Shown: positions 20,601 to 31,515, numbered from the stretch's first letter. The stretch: 64,000 nucleotides of DNA from Rattus norvegicus (GCF_036323735.1 NC_086019.1:237069102-237133101); one strand, 5' to 3'. Numbers and translations are program-made. Notes: generated by a model not told the origin, from the sequence alone.

Positions 20601-20784
20601 CAGAGATTGAGCTTTATTCAACAGCCGGCAGTAATAGCAGAAACTGATCTTAGGGAACCTAAGAATAGAAAGATGAGGCTTATAGGGAGGAGGTTTATAT
20701 CCGAGATTACAGCCTGAGGCACATGAATGCAGGCTTGAAGCCATCTGCCACATGGGATATTTTATTTACTTTCCTGGAACATCT

Positions 20785-21032
20785 TTTAAGTATTTATTTT
20801 TTTGATTGTGTGTTTATGCATGGGCGTGTGCGCATGCACATGTGTGCGTACGTGAGTGTGTGTAGCTATGAGTAGAGGTGCTGGAGGAGTCCAGAAGAGG
20901 ACCTCAGATCCTCTGGGGCTGGAGTTCAGTCAGCTGTGAACTGCCCAGCATGGACGCTGAGACACAAACTCTAGTTGTCTGCAAAAGCAGCAAGCACTCT
21001 TCAGTGCTGCCTGCCTATCTCTCTAACCTTGC
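20785..21032 (-). mobile_element. B3 SINE, diverged
   Basis: The inverted tail (tgtgtttatgcatgggcgtgtg) is followed by tccagaagaggacctcagatcc and ends in tgcctatctctctaacc. This is a B3 layout on the minus strand. Confidence 0.75.
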
Positions 21033-21682
21033 CTAGAATTATCTTTGTGCTAATAATTAGTTTTCATCTCCTGTTCTAGTATCTGCAACTTTTTTTAAAG
21101 CAAATACATGATTTCCCTGGAAGCCAAATATCATTGTACATTTAATTAAATGATATGATTAGTGAGGCCTTGGCCCCGTTCTAGTGTCTGAATGTGCAAT
21201 ATGAGGTACGCTCTATAAATCTGAAGTCACAGCTCAGTGTGTGGTATGGCTTACGTCTCTTTTGGAGACAAGGATCCAACCCTGCCATTTAGGATATAGA
21301 TCAAGGCTGGACAGTGCGTAATATACTTTTTTCCGGGGAAATGTTTTTCTAACCCCCTTTTGGCAGCTTCAGATGGAAATATCATCCCTAAACCTAAAGG
21401 AGAATGAATGATGCATTGCTCAGCTCTGTCACCCCACGTTAGTAACACTTAAAATCAATGAAAAATGAAGGAAGCTTGAGGGTTCCCTCAGCAGCAGTAT
21501 AAACAGTGATAATCAATGAGTAAGTGTGGATGGGCAACAGTAATAGACTGCAGACCTCTGGTTAACTGCAACAGCCATCAAAAAAATAATGTTTCGTCTG
21601 CAATTGTTCCTTCTCTGGCTAAAAGTATCACCACATGCCTCCATAGAGGTGAGGACAGTGGCTTTTCTGTTGGGCAGAAACT
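21033..21682. other. Unique DNA, nothing recognised
   Basis: No gene or repeat was recognised. Confidence 0.4.
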
Positions 21683-21735
21683 GTATGTATGTATGTATGT
21701 ATGTATGTATGTATGTATGTATGTATGTATGTATT
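21683..21735 (+). repeat. (ATGT)n microsatellite
   Basis: About 13 tandem tgta units, likely length-variable. Confidence 0.98.
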
Positions 21736-21984
21736 CTGAGGATCAGCTGTCTTGCCTTAGGTGTGGCACTTACATGCACACAACCACACTCATACGTGTA
21801 ATTAGAAACAATGAAAACTAAATCTTTAAAAAAAAATCTCTGCAAACTCAAGGGAGGTATTAATGCTCTTTGATCGTAGCAGTGGCCATGTGAGTTTGAG
21901 ATGCCACGACTCATGACTCACATAATAAGCCACGAGGGGAAGCCTACAAGTGTTGAACTTTAAGAAACCGGCTTGGATGATTCA

Positions 21985-22175
21985 GAATGATCAGTAAGAT
22001 TGAGTGAGTAATTACTACGCGTCACTGAAACCCTTTATCAGATCACTTGATTCCTGGAACAATCTTGTGGGGTAGGTCGATACTGTCTGTCCACAGCCCA
22101 GATGGTTCGACCAAGGCACAGTAACTCAACTCACAAAGAACAGCCCTGCATCTCGAATTAGATCTGAATTTTGAA
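21985..22175 (+). mobile_element. MIR SINE, ancient
   Basis: Order of MIR blocks: gagtgagtaattactacgcgt, cctggaacaatcttgtggggtagg, then aaggcacagtaactcaactcac. Strongly diverged. Confidence 0.5.
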
Positions 22176-22732
22176 TTCTTGGAGTCGTACTGCATTCATT
22201 TTTTAACTCCCCAGTGTTGGTAGGAATTGGCAAACTTCAATGGGGAAGCTACAGCAGAGAGCTGAGGGTTCGAACTGCCCCATGCCTAAAGATGACTCTG
22301 TCTCCTAATGTCCCTTGGTCCTTTCCATCTGACTGCTCTGTCACTGTAGGCGTTTGTGTTCGGTGCTGCCCCTCCTTCCCTAGACTTGGATGAACAGATG
22401 TTTCTGTCTATTTCACTTGGTCCCATGATCTCGCCTGTGGTGGGACAGTGCCTCATGGCAACCAGAAGGCAGAAAGCTAATGCCTGCCTGGAGTGACTTC
22501 CTTCTGTGCTCCTAGGTCACTGTATGAGGCCACCCAAAATCATGCTGGGCCTTTCCTCCTCAGACTATCCTCTCTGGATATGCCCTCAAGAACCCATCAA
22601 AGTGTGTGTTTTACTAATCATCCAGGCGTGTGTCAATCTAATAAAACTGACAGTCAAGAGCCGTGACATCAAAATACAGGTGAATGGACTGAAAGTTTAG
22701 TCTTGTGTTACTACACAAATTAATTTAATTAA
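22176..22732. other. Unique DNA, nothing recognised
   Basis: No gene or repeat was recognised. Confidence 0.4.
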
Positions 22733-23030
22733 CGAAGCAGATTACAAAAAACAACTTACTAGGGAAATGTTTTACTTCAGTTTCAGCTCAAAGTTAGGTA
22801 GCTCTATTGGTTTGGGACTGAGGTGAGGAAGCATCATGTGATTGAGGGGGTAACCAGGAAACCAGGACAACCAGAAAGATAGAGAGACAGGAAGGAACCA
22901 GGGAAGCCATACAGTTCAGAGGGACACTCCGGGCTCCAGCTTACTCTAACCAGCCCCTAATTCCTAAGTTTTCAGCATTTCCCAAAGTAACACAAACTGG
23001 CTGGGGACTTAGGAGCCCAAACAGTGTTTC
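22733..23030 (-). mobile_element. Ancient LTR relic, probably MaLR-type
   Basis: The inverted order acttcagtttcagctcaaag, gactgaggtgaggaagcatcatg, then ggaaccagggaagcc follows old MaLR-type LTRs read on the minus strand. Confidence 0.5.
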
Positions 23031-23853
23031 TGGTACTTTCCATGAAAAAGCTCAATTCAAAGACTCTTGAATTCTCAATCCAAAAGAACTGGAAACTCGA
23101 TAAGAGGGTGGAAGTGGTTGGAGAAGAGGTGTGGAGTCACAGCTCAGAACATGAAGTTCTGCAGTGCTGTTTCACACCGGGAAACTGTAGACAAAAATTA
23201 TGTTCTCTCTACCCTGAAGAGATAGAAGGAAGAATTTTTAGAAGGTTTTTTGTTGTTGTTCTTTTATTTTTTGGCTGTAAAGAAGTAAAAGGGCTGCAGA
23301 GATGGCCAGTGTTGCTCATTCTTAGGGAGGCCATGCTTCACTTACTCCTCCTTTCTGGAAACATCTCCACAGACACACCTAGACGTGTGCTTTACTAATC
23401 TCCTAGGCAGATGCCGAGTCACTCATGTTGAGAGGCAAGAAGACCTGGCACAAAGATCAACTACAACTTAAGAAAAGAATAGAAAACTCTTAGCACACGC
23501 ACCATGGATTAGAGTCATGTGCCGGCTCTTGAGATCCAGCCTTCTCTGTGAGACAGTGGTTGAAGGAATGAATTCCAGTCACCGTGCTGGTCCCATGACA
23601 CTTCAGACCTGAAGCGCTGACAGTGCCATTTACACTCTGTTAGAACCAGGACTCAGCACCAAGAAAGACCTGGAGGAACAGGGATTGCGGTGGAGTTTCA
23701 CTACAGAATTACTGCATCCTAGGAAAAACTTTTGGGCAAACTCGATTATTGATTGAGAAAGGTTTTGCTCACATTTGCTACTTCAAGAGCAAGGTATAGG
23801 TAAGAAGTCGAGCAACCAAGGAGGTAGCTAAGGCCCTGTCTTTAATAATGTAC
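23031..23853. other. Unique DNA, nothing recognised
   Basis: No gene or repeat was recognised. A 124-codon open frame at 23024-23398 shows no domain. Confidence 0.4.
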
Positions 23854-23864
23854 GTATTTATATA

Positions 23865-23960
23865 TTTTTTCTTTTTTCTTTTTTTCGGAGCTGGGGACCG
23901 AACCCAGGGCCTTGCACTCGCTAGGCAAGCACTGTACCGCTGAGCTAAATCCCCAACCCC
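23865..23960 (-). mobile_element. ID element (BC1-type SINE)
   Basis: A T-rich tail, then the inverted B box (ctggggaccgaacccaggg) and A box (gctgagctaaatccccaacccc). Duplications of gtatttatat occur at 23854-23863 and 23961-23970. Confidence 0.96.
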
Positions 23961-24171
23961 GTATTTATATTTTTTATGTATTCATTTTTGCTAGTAAGAT
24001 CTTTGAAGCAAACATTTCTGAATAAGTTTATTTCAAAATGTAGAATTTAAAAGTAAAGCAAATAAAAATATCAAAGGTACCTTTTAGGTGCACACCATGC
24101 AAGATATAACTATACGTGTGTGCATGACCATGGACGCACACAGAATTTCATATTACTTAATTCATGTCTTA

Positions 24172-24325
24172 GCCAGGCCTACATATCTGAATCTGCAATC
24201 ACAGAACTTGAAAAGTTACCACACAAGGATCATGAATTCAAGATCAGTGTGGGCTACAAAGTGAATTTGAGTTTGAGATTAGCCTAAGCTACATAGAGAG
24301 ACTGTGTATCAATTTAAAAAAAGAT
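24172..24325 (+). mobile_element. B1-like SINE, diverged
   Basis: agccaggcctacatatctg, atcatgaattcaagatcagtgtgggctac and tacatagagagactgtgt follow the B1 order. Confidence 0.65.
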
Positions 24326-24394
24326 CAACTTCCTTTGTCATTTAACTTACATTTACACTAACTAAATTTTGAAGGATCCCTTCTGTTATGGGTG

Positions 24395-24625
24395 TTATGG
24401 GTATATTATAATTATTTTATCCAATTCTCTATTAATGAGATTTCAGATGTTTTTCAACTTTTTATCCATCATCAGTAATATTCTATGTATATATTGTATA
24501 AATATTTTACATCCTTATATAATTTCTTCCTTTGGATGCTTTTATTCAGGTGGAGTTGCCAGGTCAACAATGCCAAACATAGAGAACAAAAATTTGTATG
24601 TACCTTCAAAATAGTTTTAAAGGAA
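24395..24625 (-). mobile_element. Ancient L1 fragment
   Basis: The AT-rich text tttttcaactttttatccatc ... gtggagttgccaggtcaac resembles the inverted ORF2 stretch that contains the 'not yet assigned weight' TGGGTCA-like block of old L1s. Too diverged for a subfamily. Confidence 0.4.
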
Positions 24626-24639
24626 TTTATCTTTATGTT

Positions 24640-24828
24640 CTGTGTATAAGTGTTCTGCCTGGATGCATGTGTGTGCTTGGTGCCTGCAGAAGCCAGAGAA
24701 GGCATGGGACCAATTGGAACTAGAGTTACAAATGGTTGTGAGCCACCTTGTGGGTGCTAGGAATTGAATCTGGGTCCTCTGAAAGGGCAGCCAATGCTTT
24801 TAGCTGCTGAACTATCTCTCCAGCCCCA
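24640..24828 (-). mobile_element. B3 SINE
   Basis: The inverted B3 body (gttgtgagccaccttgtgggtgctagg) and head (ctgctgaactatctctccagcccc) are clear. Confidence 0.9.
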
Positions 24829-24911
24829 ATCTTGCTAAAAAAATAAACAACAACAACAAAAAAAACCACCTCCAAAAATCAACGATTTAGTTATGTATCC
24901 GTGTGTATACG

Positions 24912-24914
<3 letters not shown>

Positions 24915-24948
<34 letters not shown>
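24915..24948 (+). repeat. (GT)n microsatellite
   Basis: About 16 GT units inside or beside the tail of the adjacent B3. Confidence 0.97.
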
Positions 24949-25093
24949 GGTGTGTTTTAGTGCCCATGGAGACCAGAACAAAGTGTTGAAACCCTTGGAG
25001 CTGGAGTTACAGTTATGAGTTGCCTGAACTGGGTTCCAGGAACCAAACTTCCGTACCACAGCAAGCACTCTGAACTGCTGAACTCTGCCCCAG
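24949..25093 (-). mobile_element. B3 SINE
   Basis: gtgcccatggagaccagaac, ggagctggagttacagttatg and ctgaactgctgaactctgcccc give the inverted B3 order. Confidence 0.8.
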
Positions 25094-25289
25094 TATGGAC
25101 ATTTCTTGAAGACATTTCATATCTGTGTGTAATGGACATTTAAATACACTACATGCTTTAAAAAACTAAAAGAACATAGTACTGAATTTCCACACGCACC
25201 CCCCTCCCCCGAGAATGTTCCGTGAAAGCATCTTTAAAATCTCCATTCAGGAGTCCATAGGATGGCAGTTACTATGAAGTCTGACAACT

Positions 25290-25440
25290 GGAGTCTGGGC
25301 CCCACGATCTACGCCGTTGAAGCAGAAGGTCGTCTCCTATAAGCTGACCTCTGACTTCTACATGTGAGGCAGTATACACACGTACAGAAAATAAGATTCT
25401 AAAAAATTTTAAAGTAAAATAAAGTATCTTAATCCTAAAG
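25290..25440 (+). mobile_element. B3 SINE, 3' part
   Basis: It retains the 3' part: gctgacctctgacttctacatg, then cacacgtacagaaaataag and an A/T-rich tail. Confidence 0.6.
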
Positions 25441-25486
25441 GATTCAATGAGTCTTACATGTATGATGTTTAAAAAAAATAAATGTC

Positions 25487-25700
25487 TAGGGTTAGAGAAT
25501 GACTTAATGGTCAAAAATGCTTGCTGTCCTTCCAGAGGACCCTGTTTTAGCTCACTGGCAAGCATATGGCATCTTACAACAATTCGTTTGTGACTGTAGT
25601 TGGAGGGAATCTGGCATGTTCTTTTACCCTCTGTCAGAGACAGGCGTACGGGTGACACAGGTTTGGGCAAGTCAAACCTCCAACACAGAACGTAGAACAC
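25487..25700 (+). mobile_element. B2/B3 SINE, diverged
   Basis: agggttagagaatgacttaatgg, gcttgctgtccttccagaggac and a late cacagaacgtagaacac follow B3 order. Confidence 0.6.
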
Positions 25701-25721
25701 AAATCTTAAAGGTAAAATAGG

Positions 25722-25865
25722 GGCCGGCATTCTGGTGTTTGCTTTTAATTCCATCACTCAGGAGGCAGACGCAAGCAAATCCCCGAGAGTTCAGGGTCAG
25801 GCTGGCTTAGATACTAGGATAGCAAGGGCTACGTAGACTGTGTTTTGAAGAAAAAAAGGTAAAAT
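25722..25865 (+). mobile_element. B1 SINE
   Basis: ggggccggcattctggtg, cactcaggaggcagacgcaag and gggctacgtagactgtgttt, then an A-rich tail. Confidence 0.8.
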
Positions 25866-25929
25866 AAAATTTGTGTAGATTAATGTAAAAAGGATATATA
25901 TGTATCCTTAGTGTATGTAAGTAATATTT

Positions 25930-26072
25930 TAATGTGTTTTTAAGACCAAGTCTCTAGTAGCTGGCTAGCCTTGAACTCTACATAGCTGAGGCTAGCCTTC
26001 AACTTCTTCTGAGGCTCCTGCTTCCAACCTCCAGGGTGAGAACAGAGATTATCGGTGTGCATCAGTGTACTC
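25930..26072 (-). mobile_element. B1 SINE
   Basis: aagaccaagtctctagtagctgg and tagccttgaactctacatagc are the inverted B1 body. Confidence 0.75.
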
Positions 26073-26099
26073 AATACAATCTACCTCTTTTGTTGCTGT

Positions 26100-26275
26100 C
26101 TTTTAGTTTGTTTGTTTGTTTTGTTCGTTTTTCATTGTGCCCTGGCTCTCCTGGAACTCCCTCTGTATGAACCAGGCTGGCCTCGAACTTGCATGAACTG
26201 CCTGCCTCGCCTCACAGAGATCCTCATGTCTCTGCCTTCACCTCGTGCATGAGCCACAACCACCTGCCTTCTATC
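26100..26275 (-). mobile_element. B1 SINE
   Basis: A T/G-rich tail, then cctggctctcctggaactccctctg and ccaggctggcctcgaactt in inverted B1 order, ending near gccacaaccacctgcc. Confidence 0.9.
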
Positions 26276-26944
26276 ATTTTTTTAAAAGAAGGTTTTTTTG
26301 GTTATGGTTGTTTTGTTTTTTTGTTTTTAATTTTCCTATTTCACTTATTAAAAAGAGACCCATCACTCCTTTTGGGAGTGACAGATTTTTCTGTGATCTT
26401 TAGAGAAATGGTTTTCAAGGCTTACATATGACCTCATTATTTTTTAAATTGGAGGGTTTTTTTTATTTTTTTAAAGTTCCATTCTGGTAAGAATACAGCT
26501 GGCTAACGAGGGTGAATGCAGATGACACTGTAGAAGTTCAGAGACTCACTGCCAATTAGCTGTCCAAACTTCTAGGGTGAGGGGAAAAAAGGCAGGTATT
26601 GAAACAACAACAAACAAACGACAAACAGAAAGGAAAGAAAAGCCAAGGGATAAAACAAAGGTTTGAGTGAGAAGAAAGGCCCTTGGTTGTAGAAAAGTCT
26701 CAAGAAAGAATTTCCTTCAAGCATGAGGAGCCTCATGTATTCTTTGCCAGGAGGTCAGGATCCAGAGCCCGGGGAGGGGCTGTGAGATCACTCACTCTGC
26801 TAGGAGCTCCAGCAGCGCTAAGGGAGGGGACCGCTCCAAAGCTTCCAGAGTGGCGGTACTGCAGGTCATGACAATTTAGATAAACCACAGAAGGGTCTAA
26901 ATCTAAAGCATTCTATGACCGATTAAGAGAAACGTTTGAATTCA
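26276..26944. other. Unique DNA with T-rich patches
   Basis: No gene or repeat was recognised. 26276-26480 is T-rich. Confidence 0.4.
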
Positions 26945-27130
26945 GCCCTGAGAGGAGACACTAATTATACCCAACAGTTACGATGTGTTTGTTCTGCGTT
27001 CTAAGCCTTTTACTTGTTACCCACAAGCGTCCAGTGAAATGTCATCTTGATCATGTTTTTGCTTTATGTGCAGGGGGATGAAGGAACAGGTACCTACCTC
27101 ACACAGAGTCATGCTGTATGAAGGTGGCCG
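26945..27130 (+). mobile_element. MIR SINE, ancient
   Basis: Diverged MIR order: acagttacgatgtgtttgttctgcgttctaagcc, then gaaggaacaggtacctacctcacacagag. Confidence 0.5.
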
Positions 27131-27611
27131 AGGTGAGCTCTGAACAAGGACTAGACTGATTGAGGGCTGATTGTAACTGGGGACAAGAAAGCTACATTAC
27201 TAAAAGGCAAATGCTGAGACACTGGGTTTGGTACCGTAAGAGCACGGTTTCTAAACCAAAAACATCTGTCTTTAAAATCACCCTTTGGCTGCTCACAAAT
27301 CACACAGCTTGGGGGTCAGTTCATTGTCTCTGTCTCAGCCTTCTCCTTTCTGACACACTGACTTTAGATAGTGCCATTAGGACCAACCATAACAGACATG
27401 TGATTTAAGGCAGATTTCCTGAATTGTAGAAAGACTCACTCGGGGAAAATAGTTTTCTGCTCAAGCTCACCTTGCCTTCTGAGTCAACCCTTGGAACTAG
27501 CCTTAACTGGTTTAAAGAGCAAACAGAAGCAAATTCCCTTCAAATCAGTGATGCGATTAGCAGGTTGTGTGGAGGAAATGGTCCCACCGCGCCACGTCTA
27601 AAAAGGCACCT
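27131..27611. other. Unique DNA, nothing recognised
   Basis: No gene or repeat was recognised. Confidence 0.4.
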
Positions 27612-27705
27612 GAAGAGGGTGTGGTGATGCATACCTGAAATTTCAGCCCAAGAGAGCCTGAACCAGAGGACTAGCCTGGGGTCTCAACACAAAAACCCTG
27701 CAGCT
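27612..27705 (+). mobile_element. B1 SINE fragment
   Basis: gagggtgtggtgatgcatacc and a shortened body ending in gtctcaacacaaaaacc. Confidence 0.65.
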
Positions 27706-27909
27706 AGAACCTCTCAACTCTGTCCCTGTTCATTTTCTCCTGATGTCAAAGGGCCTGGCACTAGGCCCAAAGAAAGCCAGGCAGGATTAACTAAAAAGTA
27801 TCAGTGAGCACTTTCCCAACACAGTCAAATATGCACTCATTCAGTCGCCTTGAAATTGCCTTATCTTTAGAACTTTGGTGCCCTAGAAGCAAAGCCTGGC
27901 TTGTTCTGC

Positions 27910-28110
27910 TTCACTTGTGATCCTGGCACGGATAATAATGGTTGACTCAAGTGTATGCTGCAGGGCTGAACTCTCAGTAAATACTTGGCGTTTGTTGTCT
28001 CGTTGATTCATGCCAACCCGCACAGGGAGGTGGGAAAAGCCAAGGTAGGAAGTTTCAAATGACTTGCCCTCATTTACACAGACAACGAATGTCAGAGCCG
28101 GGGGGAATAT
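27910..28110 (+). mobile_element. MIR SINE
   Basis: The 3' half is well preserved: ggtaggaagtttcaaatgacttgccctc, catttacacagacaacgaatgtcagagccgg. Confidence 0.75.
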
Positions 28111-28287
28111 AAAAATAAAAAGTCCCCACACCTTGCTGGAGGGCATGGGTTCTCATGTGGCAAGAGTCAACCAGTTACAATGCTAAAGCCGGAAGCAGCC
28201 TCATGAAGCCTGCAGTCTAGTTTCCCAAAGTGTGGGCTATATGGTCTCCCTGGGTATGAACATAAGCATTTAACACTGCATGCAATG

Positions 28288-28430
28288 TTTTCTAGGCATG
28301 GTAGCCACTGCCTGTAATCACAGAACTTGGGAGGGGAAGGCAAAAGGATCAGGAATTCAAGTTTGGCCTCAGCCTCATGAAGAGGTTAGGGCCAACCTGA
28401 GCCATATGGGACTCTGTCTTGAACACCTCC
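28288..28430 (+). mobile_element. B1-like SINE (proto-B1 type)
   Basis: aggcatggtagccactgcctgtaatcacag and gggaggggaaggcaaaaggatc, then ccatatgggactctgtctt. The central block looks duplicated (aagtttggcctcag, ttagggccaacctgag), as in older B1 forms. Confidence 0.7.
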
Positions 28431-28664
28431 CCACCAAGTTATAATATGAACCATTTCTCATCAATACATGGTGGGGACATAGAACATTAAAATGTGACAC
28501 TAACAATGTGCTAATATAAAAATATTGGTCTAAGTACAGCAGTGCTACAACTGGAGAACATAGGAACACCTCCCCACCCACACACACACCATTAGACTGG
28601 GTCTTAATTCTCTAAGCCTCGAGGAATATAGATCTCCAACTTCTTTTTAGAACAGCAGATTTAG

Positions 28665-28718
28665 GGCTGGAGAGATGGCTCAGCCGTTAAAGGCTAGGCT
28701 CACAACCAAAAATATAAG
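28665..28718 (+). pseudogene. 4.5SI RNA tailless retropseudogene
   Basis: The sequence matches the 5' half of rodent 4.5SI small nuclear RNA: the B2-like head (ggctggagagatggctcagc) followed by the diagnostic ggctaggctcacaacc and aaaaatataag. It stops in the middle of the RNA with no A tail. Direct repeats agaacagcagatttag (28649-28664) and agaacagcagatgtag (28717-28732), differing at one base, flank it. This is the structure of a tailless retropseudogene. It lacks the 3' half and is unlikely to encode RNA. Confidence 0.85.
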
Positions 28719-28732
28719 AACAGCAGATGTAG

Positions 28733-29405
28733 TCACGCTGTCTATGACATACCAATTTATGTCACATTCTCTGCATCTAAAGCAAAGGGTCCCCAAACTT
28801 ACAATAATAAAGGTGCCTCTTTCTACCCGCAAGGAAAAGAACAGAGATGAAAAAATAAGTCAGCGTCTCTCTTTTCTGTGTGATTTCTACACTGACAGGG
28901 ATTTGATTGACACCAGACGCTGGAAGGATCCTGCCAGTTGGACTCCCCTGTTGATTTCAGATTGATGTGGCTAGAAAAAAGCTTGAGTTGTGACTGTGGT
29001 AGGCTCTGTTCATGTCCCAGGCTACAGGCAATCATACTGAAGAACAAAAAATGGATGTACCGGTCAAGATAGAGGTATTGCAAGAGCAGAAATTTAAAGA
29101 CATTTTTTTCATGTGAACTAGGAGAGAAAGAAATGATTTACTGCTCATGAGTAAGACAATTAGCTTGTTCCCTGTTTGAAAATAATTAACTTGTATAAAC
29201 CCCAACTTTGACCATGGACACAGTCCAAGATGGTCATGAATACTCAGATTTGTGAGAAGAGAAATATTCAAGCAGATGCTTGGATTTCCCCCAAATCTCA
29301 GCTCCCACAGAAGGTCTCATGTTTCCTGGCCACAGCCTCATGTCACAGACGCTACCTCACCTTCACTTTGTCCATTCTTTCACTTGCAATAATGTGTGTC
29401 CAGGG
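28733..29405. other. Unique DNA, nothing recognised
   Basis: No gene or repeat was recognised. Confidence 0.4.
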
Positions 29406-29562
29406 CCTGCTGGAGCGATGGTCCAGTGGTTAGAGCACTGACTGCTCTTCCAGAGGACCCAGGTTTGATTCCCAGTGCCCACATCGTAGCTCATAGCTGT
29501 CTACAACTCTAGTCCTAAAGAAACACACATGCAGGCAAAAACACTTACACATAAAACTAAAA
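29406..29562 (+). mobile_element. B3 SINE
   Basis: gctggagcgatggtccagtgg head, tctagtcctaaagaaacac body and a CA/A-rich tail running into the GGA repeat. Confidence 0.85.
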
Positions 29563-29627
29563 TGGGGGAGGGGGAGGGGAAAGAGAGGAGGAGGAGGAGG
29601 AGGAGGAGGAGGAGGAGGAGGAGGAGG
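29563..29627 (+). repeat. (GGA)n microsatellite
   Basis: A G-rich start followed by about 14 gga units, probably grown from the B3 tail. Confidence 0.97.
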
Positions 29628-29636
29628 CATACCTAG

Positions 29637-29830
29637 GAGCTATAGAGATGGCTTGACAGTTAACAGCACTGGCTGTTCTTCCAGGGAACGGGAGTTCGAT
29701 TTCCAGCACATACATGGCAGCCACAACTGTCTGTAACTCTCTTTTCAGAGAAATCTGACACCCTCACCTGGCCTCTGACATACACGCAGGAAAAAAAAAC
29801 CTATACACATAAAATAATTAAATTTAAAAA
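29637..29830 (+). mobile_element. B3 SINE
   Basis: ggagctatagagatggcttgac head, ggcagccacaactgtctgtaac body and an A-rich tail. Confidence 0.85.
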
Positions 29831-30058
29831 GATGTGTGTGCACCTCACCCTTCCAGTAGCATGCTCCTGTGACTTGGGTTAGCAAAGGCAACACAAGATG
29901 CAGACATCGAGTGTTATCTGGCAACTCTCTCTGGTACCTCCACCTTCATAATATCTGTCGCTCAAACATATGACATGATTTGCAAATGTTTATAACTGAA
30001 TACTAGATCCATAAAGTCTAGGTGTCTACTAAAGCCCAAATCTAGATTTTGAAAGTGC

Positions 30059-30342
30059 TTAGGAGGGGAAGAGGAATAGGAGGAAGAAAAGGAGGAGGGA
30101 AGAGGGGGGAAGGAGGAGGGGGAAGGAGGAGGGAGGAGGGGGAAGGAGGAGGGGGAGGAGAAGGGGGAGGAGGAAGAGGGGGAAGGAGGAAGAGGGGGAA
30201 GGAGGAGGAGGAAGAGGGGAAGGGAGGAGAAGGGGAGGAGGAGGGGGAGGAGAAAGTGGAGGAGGAGGAAGAAGAAGTGGAGGAGGAGGAGGAGGAAGAG
30301 GAGGAGGGGAGGAGGAGGGGAGGAGGAGGGGAGGAGGAGGAG
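30059..30342 (+). repeat. 280-bp polypurine (G/A) block
   Basis: Apart from a few interruptions the strand is all G and A (gga, ggaa, gggga units). Such homopurine tracts can form triplex DNA. Open frames across it encode only Gly/Glu/Arg or Pro/Ser/Leu runs and are artefacts. Confidence 0.97.
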
Positions 30343-31299
30343 ACAACCCAGTTGGATGTCCTTCTGCTCCTGTGCTCCAGCCATGGTCTATATGACAGAA
30401 CTACTCAGGGCCCTAGAAGCCGCTGAAGGTAGAAACTTACAGACAAGGGCTGCCTAGCACTGCCAGAAAAGTCTGTGACATGTTATAAAAAACAAAAACA
30501 AAGACAAAAGACAAAACTTAGCTATAAGCATAGGAAAATCAGAGGATACTGGGGGTGAACACGATATTATTTGTAAATCTTTCCTTCCATCCAAGTGATC
30601 TTTCCATGGGATGGGACTTCCCTATTAAAATTTAATTTGCGTTCAACCAGCTAAGTTTCTATTTTAAACGTGTAGCTTGTAGATCTTTAAAAATTTGGTC
30701 ATAATCTAATCCATACCGATGATCAATATCAAAAGAGTATAAAACAACTTTATTTGAGGGCTGTAGGGAGTGTGATTTGGTTATAACCGAAAGATGGTTC
30801 TCAATAGGAAACCATTTGGTGGGGCTTAGGAAGGTGGGACTTAGTAATGGGTGTAGATGAGGGCTAACAGCCATGGGCCCATGGTCGACCGGTCACTGAT
30901 GGAGCCACATGGACGACCGGTCACTGACGGAGCCCAGGAATAAATCCAGTAATAGTCAGGCTATAGGCAGTTCTGAGAATCAGGCTAATTTTCTACCTAG
31001 TTTGGTTCTGGGTCAGTCTAAATGAAACATATCAGATAATTCGAGGTTCTATCTTGGAATGCTCTCTTTGACCAACGTGATTCCATGATTTCCCAAAATG
31101 CAAAGCAGAGCAGTACTTGTATTTGTATTTCCTCTCCTAGGGTCATGGCCTCAAGGTTGATCTCCCTCCAGAGGAGCTGAGAAGAAATTAGTTATCATGG
31201 GAAGAAAATGGAGATAATAAGAAGAAACTATTTGTAACCAACTCAACTCCTTACATGTGTGTTTTAGGGCCTAGGACTGTTTAAAGTTTCCTCAGGAGT
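30343..31299. other. Unique DNA; small tandem duplication inside
   Basis: No gene was recognised. A 28-bp unit is duplicated at 30881-30936 next to a perfect palindrome. The stretch 30700-30960 has a minus-strand polyadenylation-like signal (ctttattt at 30748) and could be part of an LTR, but no borders were found. Confidence 0.35.
30881..30936 (+). repeat. 28-bp tandem duplication with palindromes
   Basis: Two adjacent 28-bp copies share cgaccggtcactga and ggagcc with a few mismatches. Each holds the palindrome gaccggtc. The 14-bp palindrome ccatgggcccatgg (30871-30884) overlaps the left edge. Confidence 0.85.
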
Positions 31300-31515
31300 G
31301 GGGCTGGAGAGATGGCTCAGATGTTAAGAGCACTGTCTGCTCTTCTAGAGGACGACTGTTCAATTCTCAGCACCCACATGGTAGCCAACACTGACTAATT
31401 CCAGTTCTGGGGCATTTGATTCCCTCTTCTGGCCTCAGTAGGACGACACCCATAAGTGGTGCACAGATATACATGCGGGCAAAACACCCATACACATAGA
31501 AGCAAAACTAAAAGA
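31300..31515 (+). mobile_element. B3 SINE
   Basis: ggggctggagagatggctcag head, ccctcttctggcctcagtagg body and aacacccatacacatag tail. Confidence 0.9.

Noticed and set aside
21683..21735. CRISPR-like direct repeats
   Set aside because: Uninterrupted tetranucleotide units without spacers, so a microsatellite. No cas genes are present and the genome is eukaryotic.
28665..28718. Truncated B2 SINE
   Set aside because: The head is shared with B2, but the following ggctaggctcacaacc block is specific to 4.5SI RNA, so a 4.5SI retrocopy explains more of the sequence.
29962..30426. Open frames of 95-140 codons rich in Gly/Glu or Pro/Ser/Leu
   Set aside because: They are produced by the homopurine block and have no other protein features.
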